A DNA stretch of 64,000 bases, from assembly GCA_039619475.1 (NCBI GenBank), contig CM077116.1, positions 298,200,464 through 298,264,463 of the forward strand, read 5' to 3'. Under the pieces are notes generated by a model. The model was given only the letters and a program-made list of their open reading frames with translations, was not told the DNA's origin and did no database searches. The first letter of the stretch is position 1. The number at the start of each line of letters is the position of its first letter. The translations under genes and the position numbers were made by a program. This document shows, piece after piece, positions 43,304-55,858 of this stretch. Source of the stretch: Icerya purchasi. Taxonomy: Eukaryota > Arthropoda > Insecta > Hemiptera > Monophlebidae.

Positions 43304-44069
43304 CTTTGTGTCATAAAAGTGGTGACGCTACTTGGCAATATGCTGGCAGACAAATCGCATCATAGAGTGATTCGAAAACATGTCGATTTTCTTAAATTTA
43401 TTAGTTTCGCAACGTATGCATTGTGAATTATTATATTTGTTACTTGAGGTCTTTTATACTCATTTATAATTTATATACAAAATATTAATTAAAAAATATA
43501 CAAACATATATGCGAAGCTGCAAGACGAAGAATTTAGAAAGATTCTTCAACTCGTATTCTATGGTTTCTAGATTGTTTTTTTTTTGCAATCAACTTATTT
43601 TCGTACCAAGAATATAGTAAAAATATGAAAATTCCGCTAACTTTAAATTAAAACGGTCAGATTTTCAAAAAAATGTACCCAACAATTTGTAAACAAAAAA
43701 CCTAAAAATAAAAGTTCACAGTCTATTCTGTAAAAGTTATAGTGTTTCTTTCTTTTAACTTTTTTTTTTCTTTTTTTTTCTTAATCGACGCAGTTTTGTC
43801 CTTAGAATATGGAAAAAGTACAAAATCGCCAGAATTTTAAAACTGAATTACTTAATTAGAATTCCGTACACATATAATGTACGGAACCCAAATAAGATGG
43901 TTCAGAAACGATAAAAATATCAAATAAAAATGACTAATTCATGACCGGTTTGACTTATAAACTTCAAATTTGGAACATAAATTACAATTAAAATTCTCCT
44001 TATATCGATCTATAACTTCAAGATGACCGATTACTCCGGGCGGTAAAAAACCCAAAAAATCGCCAAGAA
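43304..44069. other. No gene seen
   Basis: AT-rich, poly(T)-rich gap between two LINE fragments. Confidence 0.6.
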
Positions 44070-45570
44070 TATATCATACGGTATTTTCTCAACAGCCGAC
44101 TCACTTTCCATGAACACATTAACTATCTCTACAATTCCTCCCTCAAAAGACTCAATCTTCTGATAGCCCTATCTTCATTCAAATAGGGTGGTGACCCTTT
44201 TATTCTCCTAATCCTTTACAAAGCTATAATTTGTTCCAGGATTGATTAAAAATTCCACTAAATCTCTCCTCGCCAAACTGGACAAAGTTCAAAACTGTTG
44301 CCTTCGGTTGTGCATTGGAGCGCTAAAATCTTTTCCTTTTCCTGTTATTCTCTCTGAATCTGTAATGCAACCACTTTTTATCCGCAGATCGCAGCTTGGT
44401 TATAATTTTCTAATTAAACGACTTTCTGTGTCCTCATCTAATCTTATCTCTTCCTATCTTAGTATTAAAAACCAATAGCGTTTTGTTTCTCATAAAATCC
44501 CGATCTCTTCTCTTGTAGCAGCTCGAGTTTCCAATTTTTCGCCTCATGTCTTTTCTTATTCCAAGCTTCCTTAATTTTCCCATGACTTCACCAGCATTTG
44601 GCAGACTATTAATCTTTTCTCTTTCCCTCTCCGGTCAGCTCTATCGCAAATTCTACAATCCTAGCCCTATTCCTCCAATTGCTTGATACATCTTTTCCTT
44701 TTTAACTTACATTCTTTACTGACGGTTCTAAAAATCAGAACGGGGCGGGCGGCGCGTTTACCTCCCTCTTAATGCATCACTTTGAATACTTCAAGCTCCC
44801 TTCCTTCTGTTCTATCTTCACAGCGAAGTCTATCTCCATTTTACGCGCAATCTTCTTCATTCCATCCATAAGAGGTATCAGTAAATGTCTCATTGTCTCC
44901 GATTCCAAAAGTGTCCTTCAAGCTATTTCTTCTCCTCCTTCTTATTCCTCCAACTCTATTATTCTCTCAATTCGTTTTCTGATATCAAATCTACTCTCAT
45001 CCCGCTCTATTATTATTGGCCTTTTGTGGGTTTCTAGCTATTCTGGCATCGAGGGCAACGAGTTAGCAGATTTTTTAGTCCTTTACTCTGTAATTTTCTT
45101 ACCTCGGACATCCTCCTTCTTTCCTCAGCTAATCATTCTCGACTATGGTCGGACATCTATCCTTCTTTATTTTCTAGTCCCGCCTCTCATTATCTTTAAA
45201 TTCAGCCGGTTCCCTGTTCTCAGCCGTGGTTTCAACCATTTTTTTATCAACGTTCCGCGATCGTTTCCTTAATCAGACTACGTTTTAATCACTCCCTTTT
45301 ACCCTCTTCACGTTTTCGTTTTTTCCTGTCCTCCTCTTCTGATTGTCCCCTTCATAGTTCCATCTCTCCTCCCATATGTGATGCAAACCACATATTCTTT
45401 GAATGCCCTGCTTTTGATTCTGAACGCTCTGTTTTGTACTCCAAAATCTTAACACTGGGTCTTCCTGTTCCTTATAATTCTTCCTTTGTCCTTTCCTTTC
45501 CATCTACAGATATAATTCCTGTACTTCAATCATTCCTAAGCTCTATTTCTAATAGTCTCTCTATTTAACC
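44070..45570 (+). pseudogene. LINE ORF2 3' part, older relative
   Basis: Broken plus-strand frames correspond to ORF2 from after the RT palm to the end. They start with LDKVQNCCLRLCIGALKSFP (44,277-44,335) and FFTDGSKNQNGAGGAF (about 44,716-44,765, intact RNase H start). Next come FCSIFTAKSISILRAI, VSDSKSVLQAIS, LLWVSSYSGIEGNELADFL (HSG is YSG) and, near 45,375-45,565, the finger ICDANHIFFEC with the end IIPVLQSFLSSISN. No poly(A) tail is left. It is more diverged than the 41.7-kb copy and represents another subfamily. Confidence 0.7.
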
Positions 45571-46462
45571 CTTTCCATAATTTCCGTAGCTGTTGGGTCA
45601 AAGCCGCTCGCGCGCCCGAAAGATAATATATAAAATAATATTATTATTATTTTATATTTTAAAAAATAAATAAATAAATAAACTGTTTGTAATAAAGATA
45701 TTTCAGAATGGAATGAATTGTAAATATCATTGAATTGTTGTTTAAGATTTTTTATTATATACACTCATTTTTATGACAATAAACCAATAATAAAATGTAA
45801 TAATAATATCCCTTTTTGAAAAAACTAATTTTAAATTCATATGGCCAGGAAAAGCATGTATTAAACAAATAATGAAAATTAATAAATAATCCTACATAGA
45901 GTCACTTACTATAGAACATAAAAAAATTCAATAAAAGTGTCTTAAGCGAAAGAAGTGCGTTCGAGTTTCGTTGCCGAGTATGATGCTCAAAGTAGTGTAC
46001 TAGCATACACTTGGCGGGTATTTCAATGTTACCGAAAAAAATCATATTGCCACCCTCCCCTGTTGCCCCCTCCCATCCTCAAGCAGTAAATTCGTTTCTG
46101 TTTCATCTCTGCATACGTTCACATCCGTTCTTTGTTTTCGACCTGTTTTGATCCAGACGGTCCACGCAGTGATAGCGCAGCGAGTGTTACATTTAATTCG
46201 CGATGGACTGAAGGTCAATGTGAGGTTCCCTGATTTCGTGATGCTAGCATGTTTTGGTTGTTTTATGATAGGACTTCTTTCGCTCGACAGACTATATATC
46301 TTTGTTGTCTATATAAAATAATAATTATTTATTCTAGAAGATAATGTAAAAATTGAACTCAATTAACAAATATTTTGTCTGATCCTATCTGTGTGATCAA
46401 GGCCGCTTTTCATATTGCTGCGGTCCCGAACGCCTCCAACTGTCAGTAGTTTAATATGTTAT
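45571..46462. other. No gene seen
   Basis: AT-rich with (AATA)n-like runs near 45,660-45,685. Confidence 0.6.
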
Positions 46463-46555
46463 ATTTTTTTTATTTTTTTTTTTAAATTTAAGAAGGGGTA
46501 CTAAACCACTCGCTGCATGTAACTACCTCGGTTATCGCAGTGAGTGGACCCACGT

Positions 46556-49500
46556 TTAAAACATACTCCTTAGCTCGCTAGCCTGAACGAAAGTCATAAG
46601 ATTGTTCAAAGCAGTAGGGGTATTTGAGAGGATGTCTTCAATCGATGTGATCTGGCCTCGCCGTAACCCATTTAGACGTGTGCATTTCAGCAAGATATGC
46701 GAAACTGACGGGTATTTATCGGTAGAACAAAGTGGGCAGGTACTTGGCTTTGGGGCTTGTTTGAGGATATAGTCGTGGGAAAAGGACGTATGTCCCGTTC
46801 TCAGGCGATTGATTGCCGAAAACACTTTGCGTTCTGTTCCGACTGGAGGCCACCATGGCTCCGTCGTAGGCTTCAGTTCCTTGAGGAAGGTCGACTGAGA
46901 CATCCAGTCATGACTCCACTGTGCGAAGACCGTATCTGACAGGAAACCTCTCAGAGATAATGGACCAAAAGCAAATAACGGCATTGGGCACATCATGAAT
47001 GACCGAGCGACCAGGTCAACCCGCTCATTCCCCGGAACACCGACATGACTGGGGACCCATAAAAAAACAACTCGGCATCCCCTTCGGCTCAGCTGGTATA
47101 AGATAGCCAGGACTTCTAGGACTATTGGTGATTCCGGGTGATCTGACTGCAAAGCACGTATGGACTGCAAGGAATCAGTCACCAGTAAGATTTCGAGCGG
47201 TTGGGATCTCAGTTCTAAGTATGCCTGAAGACAAAACAACACAGCATACATTTCAGCTTCCGCAATGGATACAACGTTGTTCAACCGCATGCCCTTTGCG
47301 ATTCCGTCTATTTCGAAAGCGCATGCCGCTGGGGCAGCCTTGGACTCATTAGCTTTGGATCCATCAGTGTATGCTTTCGAGAACGTAGTATATTTATTAA
47401 TAATATTTAGTGCCCTGTGCCCTCGCAGCGCCGGTGGGTGATTATTGTCAGTGAGAGTTGTGATAGCTTCTACCTGAAAAGAAGCCCAGGGTGGGGGTAA
47501 TTTTGAAAAGTCCGTTCTGGGTGTTAAGTTGGGCTTTATGTTATTTTGCAACAAGATTGCATTGACTTCAGGTAGGTTATCCTTGGGAAAATCAGGCTCC
47601 GTAGTTACGTCGCAATGATTCTCCGCAGCCCATGAAAGCATATCGCGATAAGTGAAGAACTTTCTGTTGTAAGACAACGGTGGTATACCAGCTAACGAAC
47701 ATAGGCTTTTAGCTGGAGATGTACGATGGGCGCCAAGTATCATGCGAATAGCGGCGTTATGGATTGGGTCCAGTGTTTTTAACAGGGAACCACTCGCTGA
47801 CGAGTACACCTGACTCCCATAATGGATTTTGCTGAGGACCAGTGCTTTATAAATATTTAAGAGAAACTTTGGCTGAACATTAAATTTGGGATTTGACAAG
47901 AACTTGATTACCCTTAAAGACTGAAGGGATTTAGTTTTTAAATCAGATATAAAGGGCTTCCACTTCAGGTTGGCGTCCATCAAGATGCCTAGGAAAGTTG
48001 CTGTTGTTTTATAAGGAATTGGACTATTGTTCACTTGTAGTGATGGCGGATTCTGAACAGGACGACCTCTATGGAACACAACGTATTGAGACTTCTGAGA
48101 GGAGAAATCCAGTCCATTCTTTCCTGACCATTGCTGCAATCTATTAATTGTATTTTGCAGGATAGACTGGGCCAAGGAAGGGATGTTAGACGCCACGGAT
48201 GTGTTTAGATCATCTATATATAGGCGAGCACTTACTGGAGGCCTGATGCAGTCAACAATATCGTTTATATAGAGGATAAACAGGGTAGCACTTAAGGCGG
48301 AACCTTGAGGTACCCCGTTCTCTATTGGAACTTTTCTCGATATCGAGGAGCCAATTCGGATTTGAATCCATCTATCGCTCAGATAGTTGTGAATGTATCG
48401 CCCCAGCTTACCGCCCACCCCGACCGCTTTTAATTTCCGAAGCAAGTGTTGCCTCGATACGCGGTCGAATGCCTTCTCCATATCGAAGAATACTGCATAA
48501 AGGTGGTGTCGACGATGAAAGGCAGATACAATTTGTCTTTGAAGGCTCAATAAATGATTAATGGTTGACTTTGATTTTCGGCCTCCAGCTTGAATTGGTG
48601 ATAGGACAGCGTTTGCTTCAAGGAAATGCAGAAGTCACCTGTTCACCATCTTTTCCATCGTTTTAGACAGGACAGACAACAATGATATTGGTCGGTAACT
48701 TTCAACTTGGAAAGGATTTTTATTCACCGTTGGGATAGGAATGACGGTCGCAACTTTCCATGCATCCGGAATAGCCCCAGCTGACCATATCTGATTATAT
48801 ATATTCAGTAGGAATTCCTTAACATGGCCCGGGAGATATTTCAACATGTAAGGGTGTATCGAATCTTCACCGGGTGCACTGTTCCTGGTGTGATACTTAA
48901 GTTGGAACTCTAGTTCAGCCATAGAAAAGGGGCAGTTATAAGGATCGTCAGCATTGGAATCGAAATTAATGGATTGTTGCTCATAAAGTGTTTTTTGCTG
49001 TTGGAAATTGCTGGAATACTTCAGTGCCGAGAATTCTGTGGAAAAATAATGTGCAAATGCTTCTGCAACATCTCTAGTCTCTGTTATGTGAACTCCATTG
49101 ACTTTTAATGTTGGGTGCGTACGGGTACTATTGCTGTTACTAATAGTTCTGATTTTTTCCCACATTACGTGAGCATTAACTGTTTGAGGAATTGATGCTG
49201 CAAAAGAATTCCGCGACTCCTGTTTTTTGCTGCGGATGAGGTCTCGGGCAGCTGCTCTACACTTCTTAAATGTGATTAGGTCCTCAACCTTTCCAGTTGA
49301 CTTATATTTCCTGAGAGCCCGTTTTCGCTCTGTTATCGCTTCTTTAATGTCATCGCACCACCACGGAACTGGTCTGCTCCGCTTTCTTTGTGATACTTTT
49401 GGAATTGTTGCGTTGGCTGCCTCCGAAATCACATTTTTTACGACATTTATATTGATTTCTATTTACTCTGTTGGTTGAGGAAGAGTTGTCACTCTCTTCG

Positions 49501-50263
49501 AATATGCTTCCCAATCTGCTCTTTGAAAAATGAAACGCGATATTAATCCATCAAGCTGGTTGGGTGTCACTGTACTTTTAAACTCTATTATTATAGGAAA
49601 GTGGTCGCTCGAGCATAAGTCATCCATCACCCGTAGGGAAAATTTAGGGGCCAGCATGCTTGAGCACAGGGCTAGATCTATCGTTGAGAAAGTGTGATGC
49701 GTAAAATTAAAATGGGTGGGTGAAGTTGTAGTGAGTAACACCAGGTCGCTATTAATCACAATATCGGATAATACTCGTCCATGCTGATTTGAGGACAATG
49801 AGCCCCATAATGGCGAGTGAGCATTAAAGTCTCCGAGGAGCATTGCATCACTTCCGAGCGCACTGATGAGGGAATCCATTTGGCTGCGGGTTACCTCGCT
49901 TCCAGGAGGTAGGTAGCAATTGAAAATTTTTACTTCTGACGAGGAAAGAGAAGGGATGTTGACTCGTATAGTTACAGCTTGAAAAGTGGTTGTAATTGGT
50001 ATCTGTTGCGCTGGTAGTGACGTGTGCACTAGCGTCGCCACACCACCACTCGCTCTCTCCCCGTTTGGATTATCATACCAGAAAATATTATAATTCTTAA
50101 TGGACGTTCTGGCATCTGGCTTAAGTCTGGTTTCTTGCAGGCATACTATTAGTGGAGAAATCTCGGCTATTAGCTGTTCTAATTCGGCCCTATTGCTTGC
50201 GAAACTTCGACAGTTCCACTGCATTATCACTCCTTTATTTTCCAAATCCATTTTTATTTTCAT
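46556..50263 (-). pseudogene. LINE ORF2: endonuclease, RT, RNase H (two nonsense codons)
   Basis: One frame from ATG at 50,263 to TAA at 46,556. The endonuclease comes first (MQWNCRSFASNRAEL, LQETRL, LLGDFNAHSPLWGSL, CSSDHFPIII). The RT follows (PGEDSIHPYML, VIPIPTVNKNPFQVESYRPI, AFDRVSRQHLL, NGVPQGSALSATLF, LYIDDLNTS near 48,210). RNase H has AYTDGSKANES, AEAEMYAVLF, VTDSLQSIRAL and WVPSHVGVPGNERVDLVA, and a C-terminal finger STCPLCSTDKYPSVSHILLKC closes the protein. The RT box is YIDD where most relatives have YADD. In-frame stops are TAA at 49,463-49,465, between endonuclease and RT, and TGA at 48,635-48,637, consistent with CGA decaying to TGA. It is otherwise intact, so inactivation looks recent. 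The family's usual role is target-primed reverse transcription of its own RNA. Confidence 0.85.
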
Positions 50264-50342
50264 GAAAAAAAAAAAAAAAAAAAATTACTGTAATATTAAA
50301 GCTCTTACCGTGGGGCCGCTGAGAGTGTCTTATTTAGCAACG

Positions 50343-50999
50343 TTATGGTGAGGAGTCTTTATTATCTGCACGAAGTTCATCGTTATTTATCTTGTCTGGT
50401 GCGTTTTGCATTTTTGAAATTTTATTTAGTTCTTTTATTATACGAGTGCATCTATTTTTAGCGTTTGGAGCATTTAAAAATGGTTTTACCGTTGATAACA
50501 TGTGTATGAGACCATCTTTGTCCTCGGTGTAATCATTGGCATAATTTATAAAATCGGGGTCTGAACATACATTTTTCATAAATAACTTGAACTCCTCATA
50601 GTTCATATATAAAGGGGAGTTTTTGCTGTTAAAGAGGTGTTTAGCCCCAGCAATTATTTTTTCTACTTCTACCGATTTATTGGGCTTTTGAGTAGGGTTG
50701 GTGGCCGCTGTGGTCGATGTAGTCGACTGCGCCGAATCCATTTGTATCGTCATGGTCACAGTCTCCTGCATCTTTCCCTCCGAATCTTCATTTTCCATAC
50801 TCTTCCGCTTGGTTTCTGGCTGGAAAGAAATATTCGGCTGTAACTGATCTGCGACGGGGGGTGGCGGCGATATTGTATGGAGGCGTTTCTGGGCTGCGCT
50901 AGCTTGATCATGGGTACTTTCATCCACACTATGCCTCTGTTCGTCCTGTTGCATCGTTATAAATACCCTTTTTTTAATCAAAATTAAATTTACACGCAT
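50343..50999 (-). CDS. LINE ORF1 (gag-like, no zinc knuckle)
   Basis: A 218-codon frame ending 79 bases before the ORF2 ATG on the same strand. The N-terminal half is low-complexity: Gln/Ser/Thr/Pro-rich, with PPPPVADQLQP and a Thr-rich stretch. From about residue 105 a charged, probably helical domain follows: SVEVEKIIAGAKHLFNS, MNYEEFKLFMKN, DPDFINYANDYTEDKDGLIH and CTRIIKELNKISK. There are no CCHC knuckles, unlike the gag of the 56-62 kb LINE. The true start may be the internal Met near 50,954 (MQQDEQRHSVDE). Its position next to ORF2 is the main evidence that it is the ORF1 RNA-binding protein; the fold is not recognised. Confidence 0.6.
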   Translation of the reverse strand: MRVNLILIKKRVFITMQQDEQRHSVDESTHDQASAAQKRLHTISPPPPVADQLQPNISFQPETKRKSMENEDSEGKMQETVTMTIQMDSAQSTTSTTAATNPTQKPNKSVEVEKIIAGAKHLFNSKNSPLYMNYEEFKLFMKNVCSDPDFINYANDYTEDKDGLIHMLSTVKPFLNAPNAKNRCTRIIKELNKISKMQNAPDKINNDELRADNKDSSP

Positions 51000-51119
51000 C
51001 TCGCGTAAATAACATCACATCGAACGCGATAGCAACAAACGCACATTGAATAAACATAACAAAAGGATCTAAATATCTAAACATACCTTACAACGTTGAA
51101 AAATATATCGATTTTTAAA

Positions 51120-51672
51120 AAACTCGAATTCGATACTAATTTCTTGCTAACAATATCCTTTCTCCATCTAAGCAAGCACACCTCAAATCCTGATCGAATA
51201 TCTACATTACCTGCTTTTCTAATCCTCATTTTCCGGTTACAAACTAGTACATCCTCTTCCCTCGTCACGATCTTGGTTTGCTGATTTTCCTGGTCTCAGT
51301 CGTTCCATTATTTCCTCCGTGACACGTCTTCGTTTCAACCATAACTGCATATTTTCGTCTCTTTTTCGTTTTTCTATTGATTCTTATTCACATTGTATTT
51401 TTCATCCTTCGGATCATGACTACGTTTGTGATGCGAATCATATTCTTTTTGAATGTTCTCTTCGTGTGCAGGAGCGCTCCCTTCACTACACTAAGTTCTT
51501 ACGTCTTAAACTAAACTGCCTACTCCTTATTGTGCTTCCTACTTCTTTCACCAGATGCTGTTTCAGCTTTAGCAGAGTTTATTTCCTCTATTTCTCTATA
51601 TATTAAAATTTAATCCTTTTGTTCGTAATTCTTGGATAATGATTGCTCTTGGTTGACGTTCCCAAAAAAGCG
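51120..51672 (+). pseudogene. LINE ORF2 C-terminal fragment (41.7-kb subfamily)
   Basis: Aligns with 42,745-43,275 (ACAATATCCTTTCTCCATCT, CACACCTCAAATCCTGATCG, GATTTTCCTGGTCTCAGTCG, DANHILFECSL, CTTGGTTGACGTTCCC) with many substitutions and small deletions. It is 5'-truncated and ends in a short A-rich stretch. It lacks any complete domain. Confidence 0.75.
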
Positions 51673-51736
51673 AAGAAGAAAAAAAAATTTACGGAAATGT
51701 TTTTTTACGAGTACGAAGTCTAAAAAAAAAGTACTA

Positions 51737-52060
51737 GTTTGTTCCCGATCCGCTCGTGCTTGCGATCCAGTCTTACCTGAGTAATCACCAGTCGGTTTTT
51801 TTTTTGTTCCTTTTTTTATTGTTGTTGTTTGTGAACGATTGTAGTTTGTATTTCTATTGTCAAATTTGTCGTACATTCCACAGTTTAATATTTCTACATT
51901 CGAATTAAAAAAAACATTCGAATTTCTTAATTATTTTGTCCAAAAATAGCCCTTTCAACGGCTAGTTCGTCATTTATTCGATAGTCTCCGGAATTTCAAG
52001 TGTTTTAAAATTTCCCATAAACAATCATTAAACTGATATATCTCTTTATAACTTTTTGTT
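51737..52060 (+). mobile_element. LINE 5' untranslated region fragment
   Basis: Homologous to 3,925-3,980 plus 21,540-21,790: CCGCTCGTGC, TGTTGTTTGTGAACGATTG, GAATTTCTTAATTATTTTGT and AAAATAGCCCTTTC. No ORF follows, so this is a solitary 5' end. It lies right behind a LINE 3' end (51,672), perhaps marking a tandem or deleted full copy. Confidence 0.6.
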
Positions 52061-54717
52061 TTTTTTTCAATTAGTAGACACCATCTTTAACACATCTGAT
52101 TTCATTCGTTCAGTTTACAATTGTTGTTTTCGCGTTTGGAGTTGTGCCAATCTACATTTTCGCTTCGTTTAAATGTGAAGTATTCTAGATTAGCCTGCGA
52201 AATGTTACAATGGTCCAATCCTTTAGTGTATGATTTAACGATAACATCATTCTTGCGTTAAGAGAGGGCAATATGAAAAAAATATCACGAAAAACCGTTG
52301 CGAAACATGTAGACAAAAAGTCAAAAATTGTTAAAATTACGTAATCAGTTGACGTTTATTCTTCTCTATAAGGATTTTAGACTTTGTTCAAAATATTACA
52401 CAAACTAATTGTTCCAAACAAGTTGTAAATTCGCGACAAGCGTCCGCAAACGAAACGTATAGAACTCAGATATAGAATAGATTGGACGATTATAGAATTA
52501 TAAAAGACTTGTATTAAAATCTTAAGTTTTATCTCGCAGAACAGTGGCAATACAATACGCTTAGATTATTGCACTGCGATAGCGTATGGTAGGACAGACG
52601 TATAATATATGATAAAAATATTACACAAGACGTAAACAAAGATTTTGACCTAGAAATCAACATTAAAACACAAACTAAAGGTACTTTCATTACCATCACT
52701 CCGGCGCAGAAAACGTACAGCTATCAATCGATAAAGAAATTATTATTGAAGAAATAAAAAAGTTTCTTTGGTTCTTTTGCAGGTAGAAAAGCAACATTAG
52801 ATGATGTACTGTGCCGGTGCGATACTGCGTCTTCTGCAAGTTAAGTATTCCAAAGGATTCTTATTGTACGGGTAAGTCCTTGTCCTGCTAAAAAAATGGT
52901 GCGAGACTTGTCCTGTAGCGTTGGGGCTGCCAGTTCCTTGTTCGGCTGTGCGATGCTCGTGCAACATTTGGCTACCTACCTCAGTTTGTACTCCGGAAGC
53001 TTTAGTTTTGGGGACTGGGAATTTCTTTGTGCTGATGTGACGCTAGTGTGATACTAGGTCTCCCGCATACTTATAGTATTTTAACAGTGCCTGTAGAGAA
53101 AACATTTAGTTGATAAGGGAGTTGCAGAATTGTTGAGCTGGGTAATTTTTGGTTCATAACACTGAAGATAGAGGGTAAGGTGGTTAACTCTTATTCGTGG
53201 GTTTGTAGGAAAGAGAGCGTGGTCGCGTGACTAAATATTGGCTTCCGATTATCCCAGGTCGTCCCATGTTTCCTACCTACTTCCATATGGCCAGAATTTA
53301 GAGCAGCATAATAACAGGTAGTTTTCAGTGTAAAATGCCGATTCGTTCCATTCTGTATGCTTTGATCGATGTAAACGAGTAGTGATTGCTATAATCATCA
53401 CACTGTAGATGAATCTACTATATATTAATAATATTATTAAAGCAATTTTTAGTAGTACGTAATTATTTTTAAAATGTATTAATATTATATAGTATTATTT
53501 TCAACAAATGGCATATCGTTATTATTAATAATAAACTTTTGTTATGATAAAGGATAATATTTTTATCTATCATTAGCAGTGTGGTGAATCCTGGTGCTTT
53601 TGCCGGTACTTCTCAAAACTAAAACCAAAGGCCACTGTTTTTTTTTTTATTTAAAAAAAATTAAAAACTAATTTGGATGCCCACAATTAGTCTAATTAAA
53701 GATAAACTAACAGAGTCACCTTTGATCGATTTCGCGATTGTTCGTAATCGCACCTTCGAAAAGAATCGAGTGTTCCAAAAATTAATTTGATCTACGGTGT
53801 CTCGAATGAAGCAGTACGACGTTATAACAGCGCTTATTGGTCTCTCGCTAATTTAATAACCCAAGCGGGATTATATAGAGGGACGATTAAAACAACGGTA
53901 GCGTACAGTGGACAAGTTGTTTAAATTTCGGATTAGTTCATCATTTTGAAAGAAACATCGCATTTCAAAGCGTGCTAAGCGGAACTGTGAAATAAGAAAA
54001 ATGAACTAAATGTAGAATAATTATTCGACAGTAGGGAGAGAAACAACACAGGTATAATGCGTGGCGCGTCGACAAAGCAAAAACGGAATTCATTGAACAG
54101 GAAATGTTATTGGTTCGTTTGGCCGTTTGTTTTTTGTTTTATCTTTTTTCGCAAAAATAGCGAGGAGTACACGGTTCGCTGTGTTTTCTTCGAAGAAAAC
54201 ACTTATTGCAGTTTCCAAGAGGAAATTAGGCGAGAGCGATTCGGCGACATGTTGGATTAAGTTTTCAAATTAAATTGGACGATTAAAGAAACTCGCTGTA
54301 ATCCGGTTTAACGAAGAGGAAATATTGAAAACAAATTTAAGTATTCTCGCGATTTTGTTTTACATTTCACTGCTTTCCTCGCAACTTACATCACCCCATC
54401 CCCCGCTATCTGCGCTTTTAACATTGCACCAATTATATGCTGCAAAATGGATTCTAGTCGTTTACTATTCGCTGCAATGCTTGGCCGGAAGTGTGAATTT
54501 TCCCTTTATTCTTTCAGTTTTTTACGAATTTTACCAATCCTCCCCGCTAACTAAAATCTTTTCCTGTTCTTGCATCTTTTTAATTACCTTTTAGATTTTA
54601 TGGAATTTTCGTTTATGCAAAATCCTCTCTCTCTCTCTCTCTCCCTGTAGTTTTTTTCTCTTTCTTTTCTATTACTATTATAATTACAATTACAATTACT
54701 ATTATTATTATTATTAT

Positions 54718-54752
<35 letters not shown>

Positions 54753-54975
54753 TTTTAGTTGGTTTTCAGGTCGCATTCATTTTTAAGTATAAATTTTCTG
54801 CGAGTTCAAGTGCCGTTATTAACTAATTTGTGTTTACAAGGTTTTATTGAAGTACGCAGATCAAATTTAGTGTTTATATTGCTTGGTAAATTGAGGTAAA
54901 TAATTCGATAGTTACTTCATTATTGCTTTGGTCTATAAGAAAATTCTTACGTTATTACACGAATAATAGATCGAA
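52061..54975. other. No gene seen; microsatellites
   Basis: AT-rich non-coding DNA. (CT)n lies at 54,624-54,643, (ATT)n at about 54,678-54,718 and (TAG)n (about 11 units) at 54,718-54,752. Frames of up to 89 codons show no domain. Confidence 0.55.
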
Positions 54976-55800
54976 ATGTTGCCAATGTGTGCAAAACGTT
55001 CCACTGACTTGTCCATTGACGGAGAATATGTGACTTGTGGTCAGTGCGCGAGAACGCTTCACTTTGGTAACTGCAGTGGTCTGGCCCAAGGGATATGGCG
55101 TGGAATGTCAAAGAAAAACAAACAGTCATGGACCTGTAAAGAATGTAGGCTACCTATAGGAAAATCGATGGCCGAATCAGGGACTACTGAATCAATTTCA
55201 TCAGACACTGCATTATTACTCACAATAAGATCTGAACTGCGGGAAACCAGGGAAACACTAAATGAGCAAATTTCTAAGATGCAGAAAGGTTTTGAAGGTA
55301 AACTGAAAAATTTGCTTGATGTAATTAAACCATCAACTCAGGAAAATGCTGAAATATGTCAAATGAATATGTCACTGCAAAATAGGGTCCAAAACTTAGA
55401 GCAAAGAACTCGTATAAATAATGTTATTATTTCGAATATACCGGTGACACCAAATGAAAATTTAGTGGACTTGACTGTTGCGGTGGGACGAGTTACGGGA
55501 ACAGAAATTTCGCCTTCGGATGTGGACGCGTGTCATCGTCTTTCAAAAGGACCACGCCAGAGCTATCCGAATATTGTGGTAAGATTCAGCCGGCGTATCA
55601 TAAAGGCAGAATTAATACAGAATAGAAAAAAAATTAAACCAACACTTAAGTGCATTGGGTTCGATAATAACACAGCACAGTTCTATGTCCGAGAGCAACT
55701 CACCCAAGAATATTCACAGATTTCCGCCTCTGCTTGCAAATTGCGAAATAGTGGTTGGAAATTTATTTGGTCGCGCGAGAGGAACATTTTGGCCAGGTAA
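54976..55800 (+). CDS. Orphan LINE ORF1-type protein (PHD-like finger, coiled coil, FP/L1-like domain)
   Basis: A 274-codon frame from ATG. The N-terminus has a PHD-like zinc finger: Cys residues in MLPMCAKR, YVTCGQCARTLHFGNCSGL and WTCKECRLP fit C4HC3 spacing. Residues about 80-150 are a coiled coil (RSELRETRETLNEQISKMQK and on to NRVQNLEQRTR). The rest resembles the baculovirus-FP/L1-ORF1p fold: NNVIISNIPVTPNENL, VGRVTGTEISPSDVDACHRL, VVRFSRRIIKAELIQ and QLTQEYSQISASACKLR, ending in FIWSRERNILAR. The TAA at 55,798 is probably premature, because the next 16 codons (SESTPAIQIFSEEQITG) look like the family's usual tail. This layout is known as ORF1 of CR1- and Jockey-like LINEs. No matching ORF2 follows; (TA)n and unrelated DNA do. 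It is either a truncated LINE or a captured ORF1. Confidence 0.65.
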   Translation: MLPMCAKRSTDLSIDGEYVTCGQCARTLHFGNCSGLAQGIWRGMSKKNKQSWTCKECRLPIGKSMAESGTTESISSDTALLLTIRSELRETRETLNEQISKMQKGFEGKLKNLLDVIKPSTQENAEICQMNMSLQNRVQNLEQRTRINNVIISNIPVTPNENLVDLTVAVGRVTGTEISPSDVDACHRLSKGPRQSYPNIVVRFSRRIIKAELIQNRKKIKPTLKCIGFDNNTAQFYVREQLTQEYSQISASACKLRNSGWKFIWSRERNILAR

Positions 55801-55858
55801 TCAGAATCCACTCCTGCGATTCAGATATTCTCCGAAGAACAAATTACAGGTCTTCTAA

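Larger units (their letters stand above)
46463..50999 (-). mobile_element. Nearly full-length I/Jockey-type LINE
   Basis: A minus-strand element with ORF1 (50,343-50,999), an A-rich spacer (T-run 50,268-50,283 on the plus strand), ORF2 (46,556-50,263) and an A-rich 3' end (plus-strand T-rich 46,463-46,482). ORF2 is one continuous frame broken only by two stop codons. It is a different family from the other LINEs here. Neither a target duplication nor the exact 5' end could be set. Confidence 0.85.
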
